Of a stretch of 64,000 bases of DNA, positions 1 to 10,516 are shown one piece after another (within the stretch, counting starts at the first letter, position 1; every line of letters starts with the position of its first letter). The DNA is from Thuidium tamariscinum (Eukaryota > Streptophyta > Bryopsida > Hypnales > Thuidiaceae). The translations under genes were made by a program, and so were the position numbers. Where the stretch lies: assembly GCA_947034885.2 (NCBI GenBank), contig OX344752.2:16492001-16556000 (forward strand). Direction: 5' to 3'. A model generated the notes under the pieces. That model did no database searches. It was not told where the DNA came from and was given only the letters and a program-made list of their open reading frames with translations.

Positions 1-1430
1 TAACCATGAACAAATGAAAAGAATACTCAATACGTTTGCTTGAAATGTATGTGCAACAAGTTCATTTAAATCCAATGCCATACTTTCACTTAAAGTAGAT
101 TTTGTAAGTTCACTTTTAAAAATTTCCAAAATTCTATTTTTTACATATGCCACAAGTATATATGCTTTTGTTTTTGATTCCCACCATTTCGAATTTTTTT
201 AATCAAACCATTAACCCAAGTTTTTCCCACCGCATTTTTCCACATTTTTTTTTTCCACATGTCAAACCATAACCATTTTTTTACCCTAACCCATTTCCAT
301 TTGTTAGATTCAAACCCTTTCCATATTTTAGATTGAACCCATTTCCATATTTTTATTAGTCGAACCATGAACACATTTTTTTAAACCATTTCTATATTTT
401 TTTGTCGTCCACATTTCAAACCATCAACGTTCTTTTTTATTCAAAGCATTCCCATTTTATTGATTCAAACTATTTCCAATTTGAGCCTTAACCATTAAGG
501 CATTAAAATTTTTTTTCCAAACCATTTCTAAATGTTTTTTATTCAACATTTCAAACCATTTCCATATTATTTTTAATCAAACCCTGAACACATTTTCTTT
601 CCAACTTATTTCCATATTTTTTTTAGTCAAACCATTAACACATTTTTTTTCACGACCCTTTCTATAAGTTTTTTTCCAACCTTTCCAACCATTGCCTTTT
701 TTTTTATTCAACCCATTTCCATATATTTTTTTTATTCGAAGCATTTCCATATATTTTTTAGTCGAAACATGAACACATTTTTTTTCCAAACCATTTCTAT
801 ATTTTTTTGTATTCAACATTTCAAATTATTAACTTTTTTTTAATTCAAAGCATTTCCTTTTTCTTTTTCTTTGATTCAAACCATTTCCATATTTTTTTTA
901 GTTGAACCATTAACCCATCTTTTTTCCAAACCATTTCTATATTTTTCTTTCTAACACCCTATACCATTACCGTTTTTCTTTACTCAAAACTTGGCCATTT
1001 TTTTACCCTAAACCATTTCCATATTTATTCTAGTCAAACAATTAACACATTTTTTCTCCAAACCATTTCTAAATTTGTTTTTCCAACATTTCAACCCATT
1101 TCCATATTTCTTTTAGTCAAACCCTAATCACATTTTTTTCCCAACCCATTTCCAAATTTTTTTGGTCGAGCCATTAACACATTTTTTTCCAAACCCTTTC
1201 TATATTTTTTTTTCATTCAACATTTCAAACCATTAACGTTTTTTTTATTCAAACCATTTCCATAATTTTTTTATTCGAACAATTAACACAATTTTTTTCA
1301 AAACCAGTTTTACATTTTTTTTTATTCACAATTCCAAACCATTAACGTTATTTTCATTCAAACCATTTCCTTTTTTTTGATTCAAACCACCAAAACCTTT
1401 TTTTTAAATACAAAATATATATTATATTTA
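1..1430. repeat. Degenerate AT-rich minisatellite region
   Basis: This stretch is built from diverged copies of phrases such as AAACCATTTCCATATTTTTT, ATTCAACATTTCAAACCATT and AGTCAAACCATTAACACAT. Runs of T separate them, and they recur every few tens of bases with many substitutions. I see no gene. Frames reading KKYMEMLRIKK-like peptides on the minus strand only reflect poly-A-rich repeat translation. It is likely an old, decayed tandem array. Confidence 0.7.
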
Positions 1431-1557
1431 GACTATGGAAGGCCTAAAATACAAAACCATGGGAAATTATTTTTGAGAGATGGTTAAACCTCATAGACTA
1501 ATGAGAAAATTTTGATTGCGAATATGAACTCAGACTTTTAAGTCTTACAAATAAAGA

Positions 1558-2036
1558 GTTCCAGTCCACGGAGCCCAGGCCGTCCATCCTGACCGTCGAC
1601 GGCACGGCCAGGCCGTCCATCGAACCCAGGCCGTCCAACCTTCCTCTCAATCCAAGCCGTCCTTCCCAAGCGTAGACCGTACCCAGACCGTCGATCTGGA
1701 GGCGTCCGTCCAGGCCGTCCACTGGACGTCCTGTCCATCGGGGCCGTCCATACCCCGCGAGCGGGGCCGTCCCCTAAAACCGTCCACCGGATCCGGACCG
1801 TCCGCAGAACCCAGAGTGTCCATCCAAGCCGTCCAGTCAGCCAGGACCGTCCATCGGAATTGTCCACCGAGCACGTCCTTCCAGGTCGTCCGTGAGGGCG
1901 TCCACGACCGCTGTCACGATTTTTCATCCTCTGTCGCGGATTCTGTCGTGAATTTCATCCTGACGGACGCTCGGCTCCCCGTCACGTCAGCGGACGGACA
2001 TCCTGACGGACGGACGTGACGCGACGGAAGCAACCC
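1558..2036. mobile_element. GC-rich hAT-like element remnant, right end at 2036
   Basis: The region has many GGCCGTCC, GACCGTCC and GTCCATCC units and ends in GACGGAAGCAACCCTG at 2036. The end resembles the CAACCCTG ends at 13064 and 22591 in this window, and nearby GACGGACGG words match their subterminal sequences. A paired CAGGG left end with the duplicated flank ATACAAGG was not found, so the left side is probably lost. Overlapping ORFs on both strands (up to 129 codons) come from a repeat poor in stop codons and are not called. Confidence 0.5.
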
Positions 2037-2159
2037 TGATACAAGGGATTTTTTTAAATGAATTTCTATTGCTTTGTTTGTTTTTTGTTTTTAAAACGAG
2101 TGGCAAACCATTGTATTAAATGAATACTATTTTGTTTTATTTCAATCACATGGAAGGGA

Positions 2160-2625
2160 TTCACTTTTGACCATTTTAACTACAACTCTACAAGGGATTC
2201 TTTTTGAACGAGAACTTAGATCTTCCATTCTCTTGGATTCACGTGAAGGGAATTGTTTTTGTGGATGCTTGTTACAACTAATTCGTGTAGCCTAAGGTAT
2301 GAGCATCATACTCTTGAATTCACTATTCTTATAAGGGGATGCATTTTTGACCATTTTAACTACAAGGGATTCTTTTTGAACGAGAACTTAGATCTTCCAT
2401 TCTCTTGGATTCACGTGAAGGGAATTGTTTTTGTGGATGCTTGTTACAACTAATTCGTGTAGCCTAAGGTATGAGCATCATACTCTTGAATTCACTATTC
2501 TTATAAGGGGATGCATTATTGACCATTTTAACTACAAGGGATTCTTTTTGAACGAGAACTTAGATCTTCCATTCTCTTGGATTCACGTGAAGGGAATTGT
2601 TTTTGTGGATGTTTGTTACAAATAA
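2160..2625 (+). repeat. 172-bp tandem repeat, about 2.7 copies
   Basis: A unit containing GACCATTTTAACTACAAGGG, GATCTTCCATTCTCTTGG and GTTGTTACAACTAATTCGTG-like text recurs at exactly 172 bp (for example the same ATG-led frame at 2253 and 2425). Copies two and three are almost identical. The first copy carries a small insertion (ACTCT) near 2185. More diverged relatives with GGGATTC and TTCACGTGAA words continue to about 3060. The 66-codon frames in it are repeat translations. Confidence 0.9.
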
Positions 2626-3235
2626 TTTTTTTAAAACTTCCAAGTTCAGTTTCTTAGATTCACGTAGAAGGTAGTCATTTCTAAATAAAAGGTACAAGAT
2701 ATTCTTCTTTTCAATGAGAACTTTACATTATTTTGGATTCACATGAAAAGATTCACTTTCTTGAATAATTGATAGAATGCATTTTTTTAAATGAACAAAT
2801 GAGTTTCATTTCTTCAAATCCATTATTCATAAGCAAAGATTCTTTTTTTCTGCATAATAACTACAAGGGTTATTGACTTATTGTGGGGAAATGGAAAATT
2901 ATAAGTTATATTTTGTTCTTAATGTGAAAGGATCCATTTTTATAAATACTTGTTACAATGGATTCTTCCTTAATAAAACGTACAACTTAAATTGAAGTAG
3001 AAAGGTTGTAAATGGAATCCACAATTAGAAATAATTGCTACAATAAAATCTTTTTTACATGAACTTAGAAGACATATTTTTCAGATGCATGACATAGGTT
3101 CTTTTCCGAAGGTTTAGAATACATTGATTTGTTTTTTAATTCAACCCTAAAACCATTTGAAATGAAGTCAAACAATCCAAACTCAAACCCTAAACCCTAC
3201 ACTCCTAAAACCTTTGAACCAAAGAAGCCAAGGAG
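2626..3235. other. AT-rich region, no gene seen
   Basis: This AT-rich sequence holds decayed relatives of the upstream 172-bp repeat (AAGGGATTC, TTCACATGAAA). Near 3180-3210 there are short CCCTAAA-like words (AAACCCTAAACCCTACAC) reminiscent of plant telomere repeat or telo-box sequence. No convincing coding exon. Confidence 0.6.
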
Positions 3236-4745
3236 TTGGAGGGACGCCAGCACAGGGCGCGGACTTCAAGGCGTGGACTCCAGCACAGGGCGCGGATTCC
3301 AGCGCAGGGCGCGGATTCCAGGGCGCGGACTCCTACACAGGGCGGGGACTCCAGGGCGCGGACTCTAGGGTGCGGACCATTCTTGGTGCACAAACGTGCA
3401 TGCAAAGAAGAAGAGGTTGACCTCCCGCATGGGATCCCTCCTTGCTCCTATTTATTGCTCTTGGAAGATGGTGTCCCTCCTTTTCATGGAAACCGGGAAC
3501 CATTAAATTTAGTCATGCCGTCTTCTACATTATGGAGAGACACGAACGCTTTCTCTCACTAATGTTTTCGTTACATTGTCTGTGTCATGGCGCGGACTTG
3601 AAGTCAGGGCGCGGACTCCAGGGCGCGGACTTGAAGTCAGGGCGCGGACGCCAGGGCGCGGACTTGAAGTCAGGGCACAGATACAGCACAAGAGAGGACT
3701 TTGAAATGCGATCGGGCATGAGAACCAGGGAAGCCAAGGAGTCGGAGGCTTGAACTTCACTACATTGGCGCTACTCAAGGCGTGGACGTCAGGTGAGGGC
3801 GCGGACTCCAGGGCGCGGATGCCAGGGCATACAGCACAAGAGAGGACTTTGAAATACGATCGGGCATGAGAACCGGGAAGCCAAGGAGTCGGAGGCTTGC
3901 ATTGGCACTACTCAGGGCGTGGACGTCAGGTGAGGGCGCGGACGCCAGGGCGCGGACTCCTGGACAGGGCGCGGACTCCAGGGCGCGGACGCCAGGGCAT
4001 ACAACACAAGAGAGGACTTTGAAATGCGATCGGGCATGAGAACCGGGAAGCCAAGGAGTTGGAGGCTTGCATTGGCGCTACTCAGGGCGTGGACGTCAAG
4101 TGAGGGCGCGGACGTGAGGGCGCGGACTCCTACACAGGGTGCGGACTCCAGGGCGCGGACGCCAGGGCATACAGCACAAGAGAGGACTTTGAAATGCGAT
4201 CGGGCATGAGAACCGGGAAGCCAAGGAGTTGGAGGCTTGCATTGGCGCTACTCAGGGCGTGGACGTCAGGTGAGGGCGCGGACGTCAGGGCGCAGACTCC
4301 TGCACAGGACGCGGACGCCAGGGCGCGGACTCCTGGGCACGGACCATTCTTGGTGCGCAAACGTGCATGCACTGCAAATGAGGTTGACTTCCCGCATGGG
4401 ATCCCTCCTTGCTCCTATTTATTGATCTTACAAGATTGTGTCCCTCCTTTCATGGAAACCAGGAACCATTAAATTCAGTCATGCCTTCTTTTAGATTCTT
4501 TATAGTGATGGAGAGACAAGAAAGCTTTCTCTCACCAATGTTTTCGTGACATTGGCTATGTCAGGGCGTGGACGTAGGGCGCGGACTTGAGGGCGGACAA
4601 TTCTAATACGTGGCGCGGACTTCATGTCAGGGCGCGGACTTGAAGTCAGGGCGCGGACTCCAGGGCGCGGACTTGATGTCAGGGCGCGGACGCCAGGGCG
4701 CGGACTTGAAGTCAAGGCGCGAACGCCAAGGCATTCAACACAAGA
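3236..4745 (+). repeat. Higher-order GGGCGCGGAC array
   Basis: The core word GGGCGCGGAC, followed by TCCA, GCCA, GTCA or TTGA, recurs dozens of times on the plus strand. It is organised in larger units. A block of about 170 bp containing GACTTTGAAATGCGATCGGG, GGGAAGCCAAGGAGT and TTGGCGCTACTCAGGGCG appears around 3700, 3850, 4020 and 4190. A longer block (3378-3600, with CGGACCATTCTTGGTGC, CGTGCATGCA and GGGATCCCTCCTTGCTCC) is duplicated at about 4342-4565. The same core motif occurs at 9995-10360, 12737-12915 (inverted), 19000-19530 and 21838-22450 (inverted). ORFs here are repeat artefacts. Confidence 0.92.
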
Positions 4746-7609
4746 GAGGACTTTGAAATGCGATTGGGCATGAGATCCTTCAATCTTTCCTTTTCTTGGA
4801 GCGGGGGAACCTTTAATTTTAGGAAGAACAACTTGTTCAACATTCCGACAAGACCATGAAAGCAAGATGCCAAATTGAAGAGCTCAATGGACTAAGGTTT
4901 GGAAGAAACTTCGTGGAAGAGCATGTACCCTTTGTTGTGGTGGAACATGTCGTTCCTTATGTCTTCTAACACTCCGAACTACTTTGAACCTTATTTGTGT
5001 CCCCAAGAAGAAACTAGTACTTTGAACTAAAAAGAATTTTTAGATTTAAAAAAAGAAGTCTAAATTCTTCTATTTAGCAAATGTTCCGGATATTTTGAGG
5101 AAATATTTAGGGAATATAGAGGAAATGTAGTGTACTAGATACAAGGCTAAAACTTAATTTGTTTAAAATGAAAGAAGTAGTAGAGATTTAAACAAAAAAT
5201 TGTAGACCTCCAGTACGCCACTTCAATTTTTCATCTCATCATCCCCTTTCCAATTTTTTATGCATCGAAAGCAAAACTATCTTATCCGAAGTCAATGCCA
5301 TCTTTTTATTTCTTAATTCAATTCCTTGTCCATTTCTTTTGCTTCATTAATTAGCGAAACTCTTATATTTTTGGCCTCTAATGCAAAAATTCTTTTATGC
5401 AAAGTCATTGTCATTCCTTTTTGTTGAATTATTTAGCCCCCTTGTTTTGTGGCATCATTCCTTATGTATTGAATCGTTTTATCTCCTTTTTTTTTACTTC
5501 ATTCCTAAAACTCTTGCATTCAAATTGAATGCCAATTTTTTTTTACGTCATTCGTTTTCCTATTTATTTCCCATTAATTAGCAAAGCTCTCATTCCCCAA
5601 CTGTATGCCATCCTTTTTTTGTTGCATCATTCTATCTTTTTTTGTCACCATTTTCTTTTCAGATTTTCATTTCTATTGGTCTTCATTAATTTCTAGAACT
5701 CTTTTATCGTAATTAGCAATACCAATATTTATTAGTTGAATCATTGCATTGCCTTTCCTAAATGTATTTGGCTTCATTGATTAGCAAAGCTCTTTCATCC
5801 AATGTGAATGGGAATTTCTTTTGTACCACCAGCTAACCAACCTCTTTACTATTTCTTATTATGTTTTTTACTTTATGGTTTAGCAAAACTTGTCCATGTA
5901 ACTCAATACCAATTTTTTTTCGCCCTCATTCTCGTTCCTTATTTTTTAACCCTGAACCAAAATCTTTTCCGTCTTAATAAATTGTAATTTTTTTTCCCGT
6001 CAGTCCCTTTCCTATTTTTTTTATTCATTAGGAAAACTCTTCCATCCCAACTCAATAATAAATGTTTTTTATGGTAAGAAATGGAAGTCTTTCCATTCGC
6101 TTTCCATTTCTCGTTTATTAAAATAGGTAATCAAACACAATGTTTGTTACATATCTCTTTCACATTTGTTTGCTTTTATTAAGAACATCTAAAATGCACT
6201 TTCACTCCAACTAAATGACGTTTTTTTCCCTTACCTAATTTTTTTCATAGATTGGAAATGAATTCCACTCCAATTCAATGACTTTTCATTTCATTCCGTA
6301 CATGTTTTTATAATTGAATCCTATTCCAAGTCAATGACATTTTACTTCATCAATTTCAAGTCAATGAAAATTGATTTTTTCACCACTAAATTTTTTTATA
6401 TTGGGTAACCATTTTTTATTAAATATGTACCTATTTCCATGCCAATTTAATCATCCCTACTTACTTTTCCCATTTTTTTGTACTTTGGGTAACAATACAC
6501 TTCCATTGTAGGTCTGGCAATTACGTGATAGGAAATTGAAGGATGAGTGTTTGGGATTATAGTCAATCACTTTAACTTGTAAGTGAAGTTTAGAATCATT
6601 CCCAAATAAAATTTACGAAAGCTTGGGTCTCTCTACCCCTCTTTTGGGTGCATTTATTTTGAAAGCACTTACATTCCAAGTCAATGCCTTTTCAACTTTT
6701 CTTTTGTTGGATTCCTTTTCTTTCATTTTTTTTGGCTTCATTAGCATAATTGTTCCATCTCAAGTTATGGAAGAAGTAAATGGCACTACTGTTGTCTTCC
6801 TAACTTTTTTCCAACCGAATGCCATTCATTTTTCTTTGATCATTACCTTCCTCATTATTCGAAATTCATTAGCCACATGTTCCATCCCAACATAAGACGA
6901 TTTATTTCCTAAACTCTTTATAGTTTTATTTTATTGATTTGGAAGATTATTTTGTCCCAATTGAATGCCATTTTTTGTGGATATCATTCCCTCCCTAATT
7001 GTTTTTGGCAGCATTTGCAACATTATCCCATGCCATCCCAATGCACTTTATTTATTGTATATCATTCCCCCCTACTTTTTTGGGGCTTGATTAGCGAAAT
7101 TGTTCCATCTCACTAGAATGCCCTCTATTTTTTGGTGGTATCTCAAGTGAATGCCATTTACTTGTTTTCTATCATTAGCAACATTAGAAATGAGTTTTTT
7201 TCCAATATAATGGCATTTGTTGTCCTTCCCTAATTTTATTCATTCATGGAAAATGGAAATGAATTATAGTACAATACTCCAATTCAATGACATTTCATTT
7301 TAGGATATAATTTTTGTATATGTATGATGTTGTTTCAAAAGAGTATGTGCAAAAAAAAAAAAAAAGTCATTTTGGCTTGGATTTTGGGCTAAATAATATA
7401 TATTTCATAAGCGTCATGGAATACATAGTTGGAAAAGTATATGACAAGGTTACTATGACCATGACACCATCTAAAAATGCATGTGCCAATATCTAATATA
7501 ACGAATAATATCTATTGCCGAGATCAAAATTCTATAAGCCTATATTAAGCTAGGACCCTAAGTCTTCTATGAAAACATAAGTTCACTAGCTAGATAGTAG
7601 GAACTTCAC
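4746..7609. other. AT-rich gene-poor region with degenerate repeats
   Basis: Long AT-rich DNA with recurring words such as CATTCCAACTCAATG, GCCATTTTTTT, TCATTAGCAAA and CATTTCATTCC suggests a decayed tandem repeat. An A15 run lies near 7350. Frames of up to 90 codons are low-complexity (F/L/S-rich) and carry no recognisable motif. It also contains the 3' flank of the RING gene, which ends at 7610. Confidence 0.6.
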
Positions 7610-9895
7610 TTAGTCTATGTCCATTGCACTGCCACTTGGGCCAGCCTCGTTGTCATGTGTCCCTGCAATGACGGGAAGGTCTTCGTCCGAGCCTAAACGA
7701 AGTCTACGAACTGCGGATCGAGTTCTCCGCGCTGGTCCATCTTCCTCCAATACAGCCCTCATGATCTGTGATTGTTTGAGGCTCTCAAGACATTGGCGAG
7801 TTCGAGGGCTATGCTGTTCAAGCAAGAAATCCATCCCTTCATGTCGAAAGGTTTCTCGCCACTCTGACTCCTCTAGTTGAACTAGTTCAGCAGGGTTAGG
7901 CATGTCAATGTCGTCCACCATACGAATCCCATCGTCGTTAGTGATACGAACTCCATCCCTATTCCAAAACCACTGTTTAGGATGAGGTCCAAATTGAAAG
8001 TTCTCAAAAACCTCGTCCCAATGCCCATTGAAGCACTGATAGAAGAAATTCCGTCGTCCTTGGCTATACTTGTCCTTCATTGGAATCAAGTGTTGACACA
8101 CCTCCACTATTTGAGCTGGATTTTTTTCCCAACCCCATTCGGCAGAAAGGTTTTGTTTATCCAAGGAATGGAGCTTCAATTTCCAACTCCACACCAAGTC
8201 AGTTCCCCACTTCTGAGCATGATCAGGGGCATTTTCAGCATTATATTCCCAATGTGGTGGCATGTATGAAAGTAATCCAAATAAATCATACAATTGCTCA
8301 TGGAAAGGAGCCTTGCACAAGGAACACCGTCGACGAACAACCATCAAGCTAATCAAACAAAATGGATGGTACAAGTGTTCGCACGTGCCTAGGTGCATTC
8401 CACCTTCAGGGCCAAATGGATTTAGACAAATGGGACACGTAGTACCATCATACACGAAGCTTGAAGGATTTGGCCACAATAATAGTGGATTGCCGTTCTG
8501 GTCGAGGGAAGAGCCAACTTCATTCTTGAAATCCCAATGGTGTTTGGACCAATCGATGATTGTTGTTCCACCACCAATGTCTTTGGTCACCATTTCATCC
8601 ATGTTGAAATGATCATCCACAAGGGCCCACGATGTCAACCCAAAAACCCTCTCTTGATTGTGTGCGCCATAATTGTTGTCGATTTTTTGGAATTCTAACG
8701 CCATTTGCTGAGTCCTGTCAACTGAAAAGACGCATGCCATCTTCCACTGGTAATATTGCTCCATCAACGCTTTCAATTGCTCTTTCAATATCAAATTGTT
8801 TGCAAGTGCGTCCGTCAATTGAGTGCTCTGGTCAATTGGCATTGCTTGACCTGCATTTGTGGGTAATTCTCCAAATGACAGTGCATCATCTTGAGTACCC
8901 TGTGTTGCACCAACTTCAACATGTTGCACTGGAATTTCATCATGGATTGGAGGCCCTTCCGCTCCCCCTCGTGGATCCTGACCATCATTGGCCAATGTGG
9001 CTGCTTCAAGAGCATGCTGCAGCGCCTCTATCTGACGTTGTTGTTCACTTATAATATTGTTCTTCTCTTTGAGTTCATCCCTCAATTTAGCAACATCTTC
9101 ATACAAAGAATGCAGATGCACATTGCTCTCTTCCACTTCAATCCTCAAACTCTGAATTCGATCTGCAGCTGCTGTAACATCAACAATTCCTATTGTTGGT
9201 TCGTCAGTAGCTGGCACCTGTCCCTCCACAACATTTTCTTGTACACCCTCTTGAGTTGCACGCTCAGCCCTCCTCTTTTTAAGCCGTAGATTTGTTCTAT
9301 AGCTGAGTGCATGTGGCACATGAGATCCATCCGAGTCGTTATCTGTAGCAGAGTCCTCAGTGTCATGTAGTGGTGGTGCTTCAACTTGTGTCATTGTTTT
9401 ACCCAGTCCACCTTGCGGGTACCTTTTTACCCCCCTTGGAATGAATCCATTTGCTGGTGTTGGAATGTTGACTTTCTCCCCCATTGTCTTCAAAGTTGAC
9501 CAGTCCATTCTCTTGTTCAACTTCAATTCCGCATGTACCCCTCGTGCAATGAAGAGATGCACTTCATTGCGTTTGACAATAGGGACATCATACAACGCCT
9601 GGTACACTTCGATGCACCGATTTGTGAACTCCTCATCAATGCAATGTTTTAAATTTGCCTTGTGGAAGCGTCGGTGATAGTTGTGTCGCTCTTCTGGGAA
9701 GACCTTGTCAATGTGGCACCACTCGATGTAATTGGCACAGGTTTCGTAAGTCCATGGGTCAGGCACGTCTTCCCACCCTTTGAATGCAAGCTTTGCGGGA
9801 TTACGTAAAACATGCAACCGCTTACGATGTTTGTTTCCTCCTCGTAGTCGGGTCTTATCTCGTTCCTCCTTCCTTGGTCTTGTCGGTGTAGCCAT
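7610..9895 (-). CDS. RING-H2 zinc-finger protein with coiled coil, possible E3 ubiquitin ligase
   Basis: An intronless 761-codon frame, started at the ATG at 9895 (MATPTRPRKEERDK) rather than at an in-frame TTG upstream. The N-terminal part is basic (RLRGGNKHRKR). A predicted coiled coil spans roughly residues 240-300. A RING-H2-like finger spans about residues 487-530 and shows CPIC, GTCEH, YHPFC and CSLC, which fits the order C-x2-C...C-x-H-x2-H-x2-C...C-x2-C. RING fingers of this type usually recruit ubiquitin-conjugating enzymes, so an E3 ligase role is inferred. About 200 residues follow the finger and contain aromatic WEY/WSWKL/WEK segments I do not recognise. It is head to head with the kinase gene at 10517 and shares its intergenic array. 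The frame is intact and ends in TAA. A transposon-borne or multicopy gene is possible. Confidence 0.8.
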   Translation of the reverse strand: MATPTRPRKEERDKTRLRGGNKHRKRLHVLRNPAKLAFKGWEDVPDPWTYETCANYIEWCHIDKVFPEERHNYHRRFHKANLKHCIDEEFTNRCIEVYQALYDVPIVKRNEVHLFIARGVHAELKLNKRMDWSTLKTMGEKVNIPTPANGFIPRGVKRYPQGGLGKTMTQVEAPPLHDTEDSATDNDSDGSHVPHALSYRTNLRLKKRRAERATQEGVQENVVEGQVPATDEPTIGIVDVTAAADRIQSLRIEVEESNVHLHSLYEDVAKLRDELKEKNNIISEQQRQIEALQHALEAATLANDGQDPRGGAEGPPIHDEIPVQHVEVGATQGTQDDALSFGELPTNAGQAMPIDQSTQLTDALANNLILKEQLKALMEQYYQWKMACVFSVDRTQQMALEFQKIDNNYGAHNQERVFGLTSWALVDDHFNMDEMVTKDIGGGTTIIDWSKHHWDFKNEVGSSLDQNGNPLLLWPNPSSFVYDGTTCPICLNPFGPEGGMHLGTCEHLYHPFCLISLMVVRRRCSLCKAPFHEQLYDLFGLLSYMPPHWEYNAENAPDHAQKWGTDLVWSWKLKLHSLDKQNLSAEWGWEKNPAQIVEVCQHLIPMKDKYSQGRRNFFYQCFNGHWDEVFENFQFGPHPKQWFWNRDGVRITNDDGIRMVDDIDMPNPAELVQLEESEWRETFRHEGMDFLLEQHSPRTRQCLESLKQSQIMRAVLEEDGPARRTRSAVRRLRLGSDEDLPVIAGTHDNEAGPSGSAMDID

Positions 9896-10516
9896 TTTCA
9901 CGGGAAAATGTGAAAACCTCCCACGTGGCAATCAAGAAGACCCTGCACGACGCTCACAACTAACTCAATGAAGAAGTGGAAGGCTTGAGAGTATGCAGGG
10001 CGGGGACAAGTGAGGCGGGGACGGGTTTATATAGGGGCAGGCGGGGGACGTCAGGGCGCGGACGCCATCGCTGTCAGGGCGCGGACGCCTCCGTCAGGGT
10101 GGGGACTCCTTCGTTGTCGGGGCGCGGACGCCTCCGTCAGGGCGGGGACTCCTTCGTTGTCGGGGCGCGGACGCCTTCGTCAGGGCGGGGACTCCTTCGT
10201 TGTCAGGGCGCGGACGTCTCCGTCAGGGCGGGGACGCGTGTGTCAGGGCGGGGACTCCACGTGTTGGGGCGGGAACGCGATGGGGATGGGGCGGGGACGT
10301 GCGGGGGGGGGACTATATAAAGCGAGTCCCCGCCCTCATTCCTTTGCCAAGTCCGCGCCCTATGCCTCACATGCTAGTTCGTTCCCACGGCCTATGCGAG
10401 TGAGTTTGGTGGGTGCTGGGCTTGGCCTGCATATGTGACCCGGTTTTTTTGAATTTTTTGAAACTTTCTTGCTTCGGGATTGATACGGAGGCCTATTGGA
10501 ACTTTTTTTTTCCATT
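9896..10516. promoter_or_regulatory. Bidirectional promoter region with GGGCGSGGAC array
   Basis: This 621-bp divergent intergenic region separates the RING gene (-) and the kinase gene (+). A TATA box faces each gene: CCTATATAAA on the minus strand (10035-10026, about 130 bp before the RING ATG) and TATATAAA on the plus strand (10314-10321, about 195 bp before the kinase ATG). Between them lie about 280 bp of units GGGCGCGGACG and GGGCGGGGACTCC spaced by CTTCGTTGTC or CTCCGTCA. Just past each TATA box, inside each presumed leader, the motif reads as GTCCCCGCC in the sense direction (10326 for the kinase; 9998-10023 for RING). The mirror symmetry suggests one shared regulatory block driving both genes. 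Confidence 0.75.

Noticed and set aside
3129-4472. Many 60-120 codon ORFs reading GADSRARTPTQGADSRAR-like peptides
   Set aside because: They are translations of the GGGCGCGGAC higher-order array; they overlap on both strands and share no independent motif.
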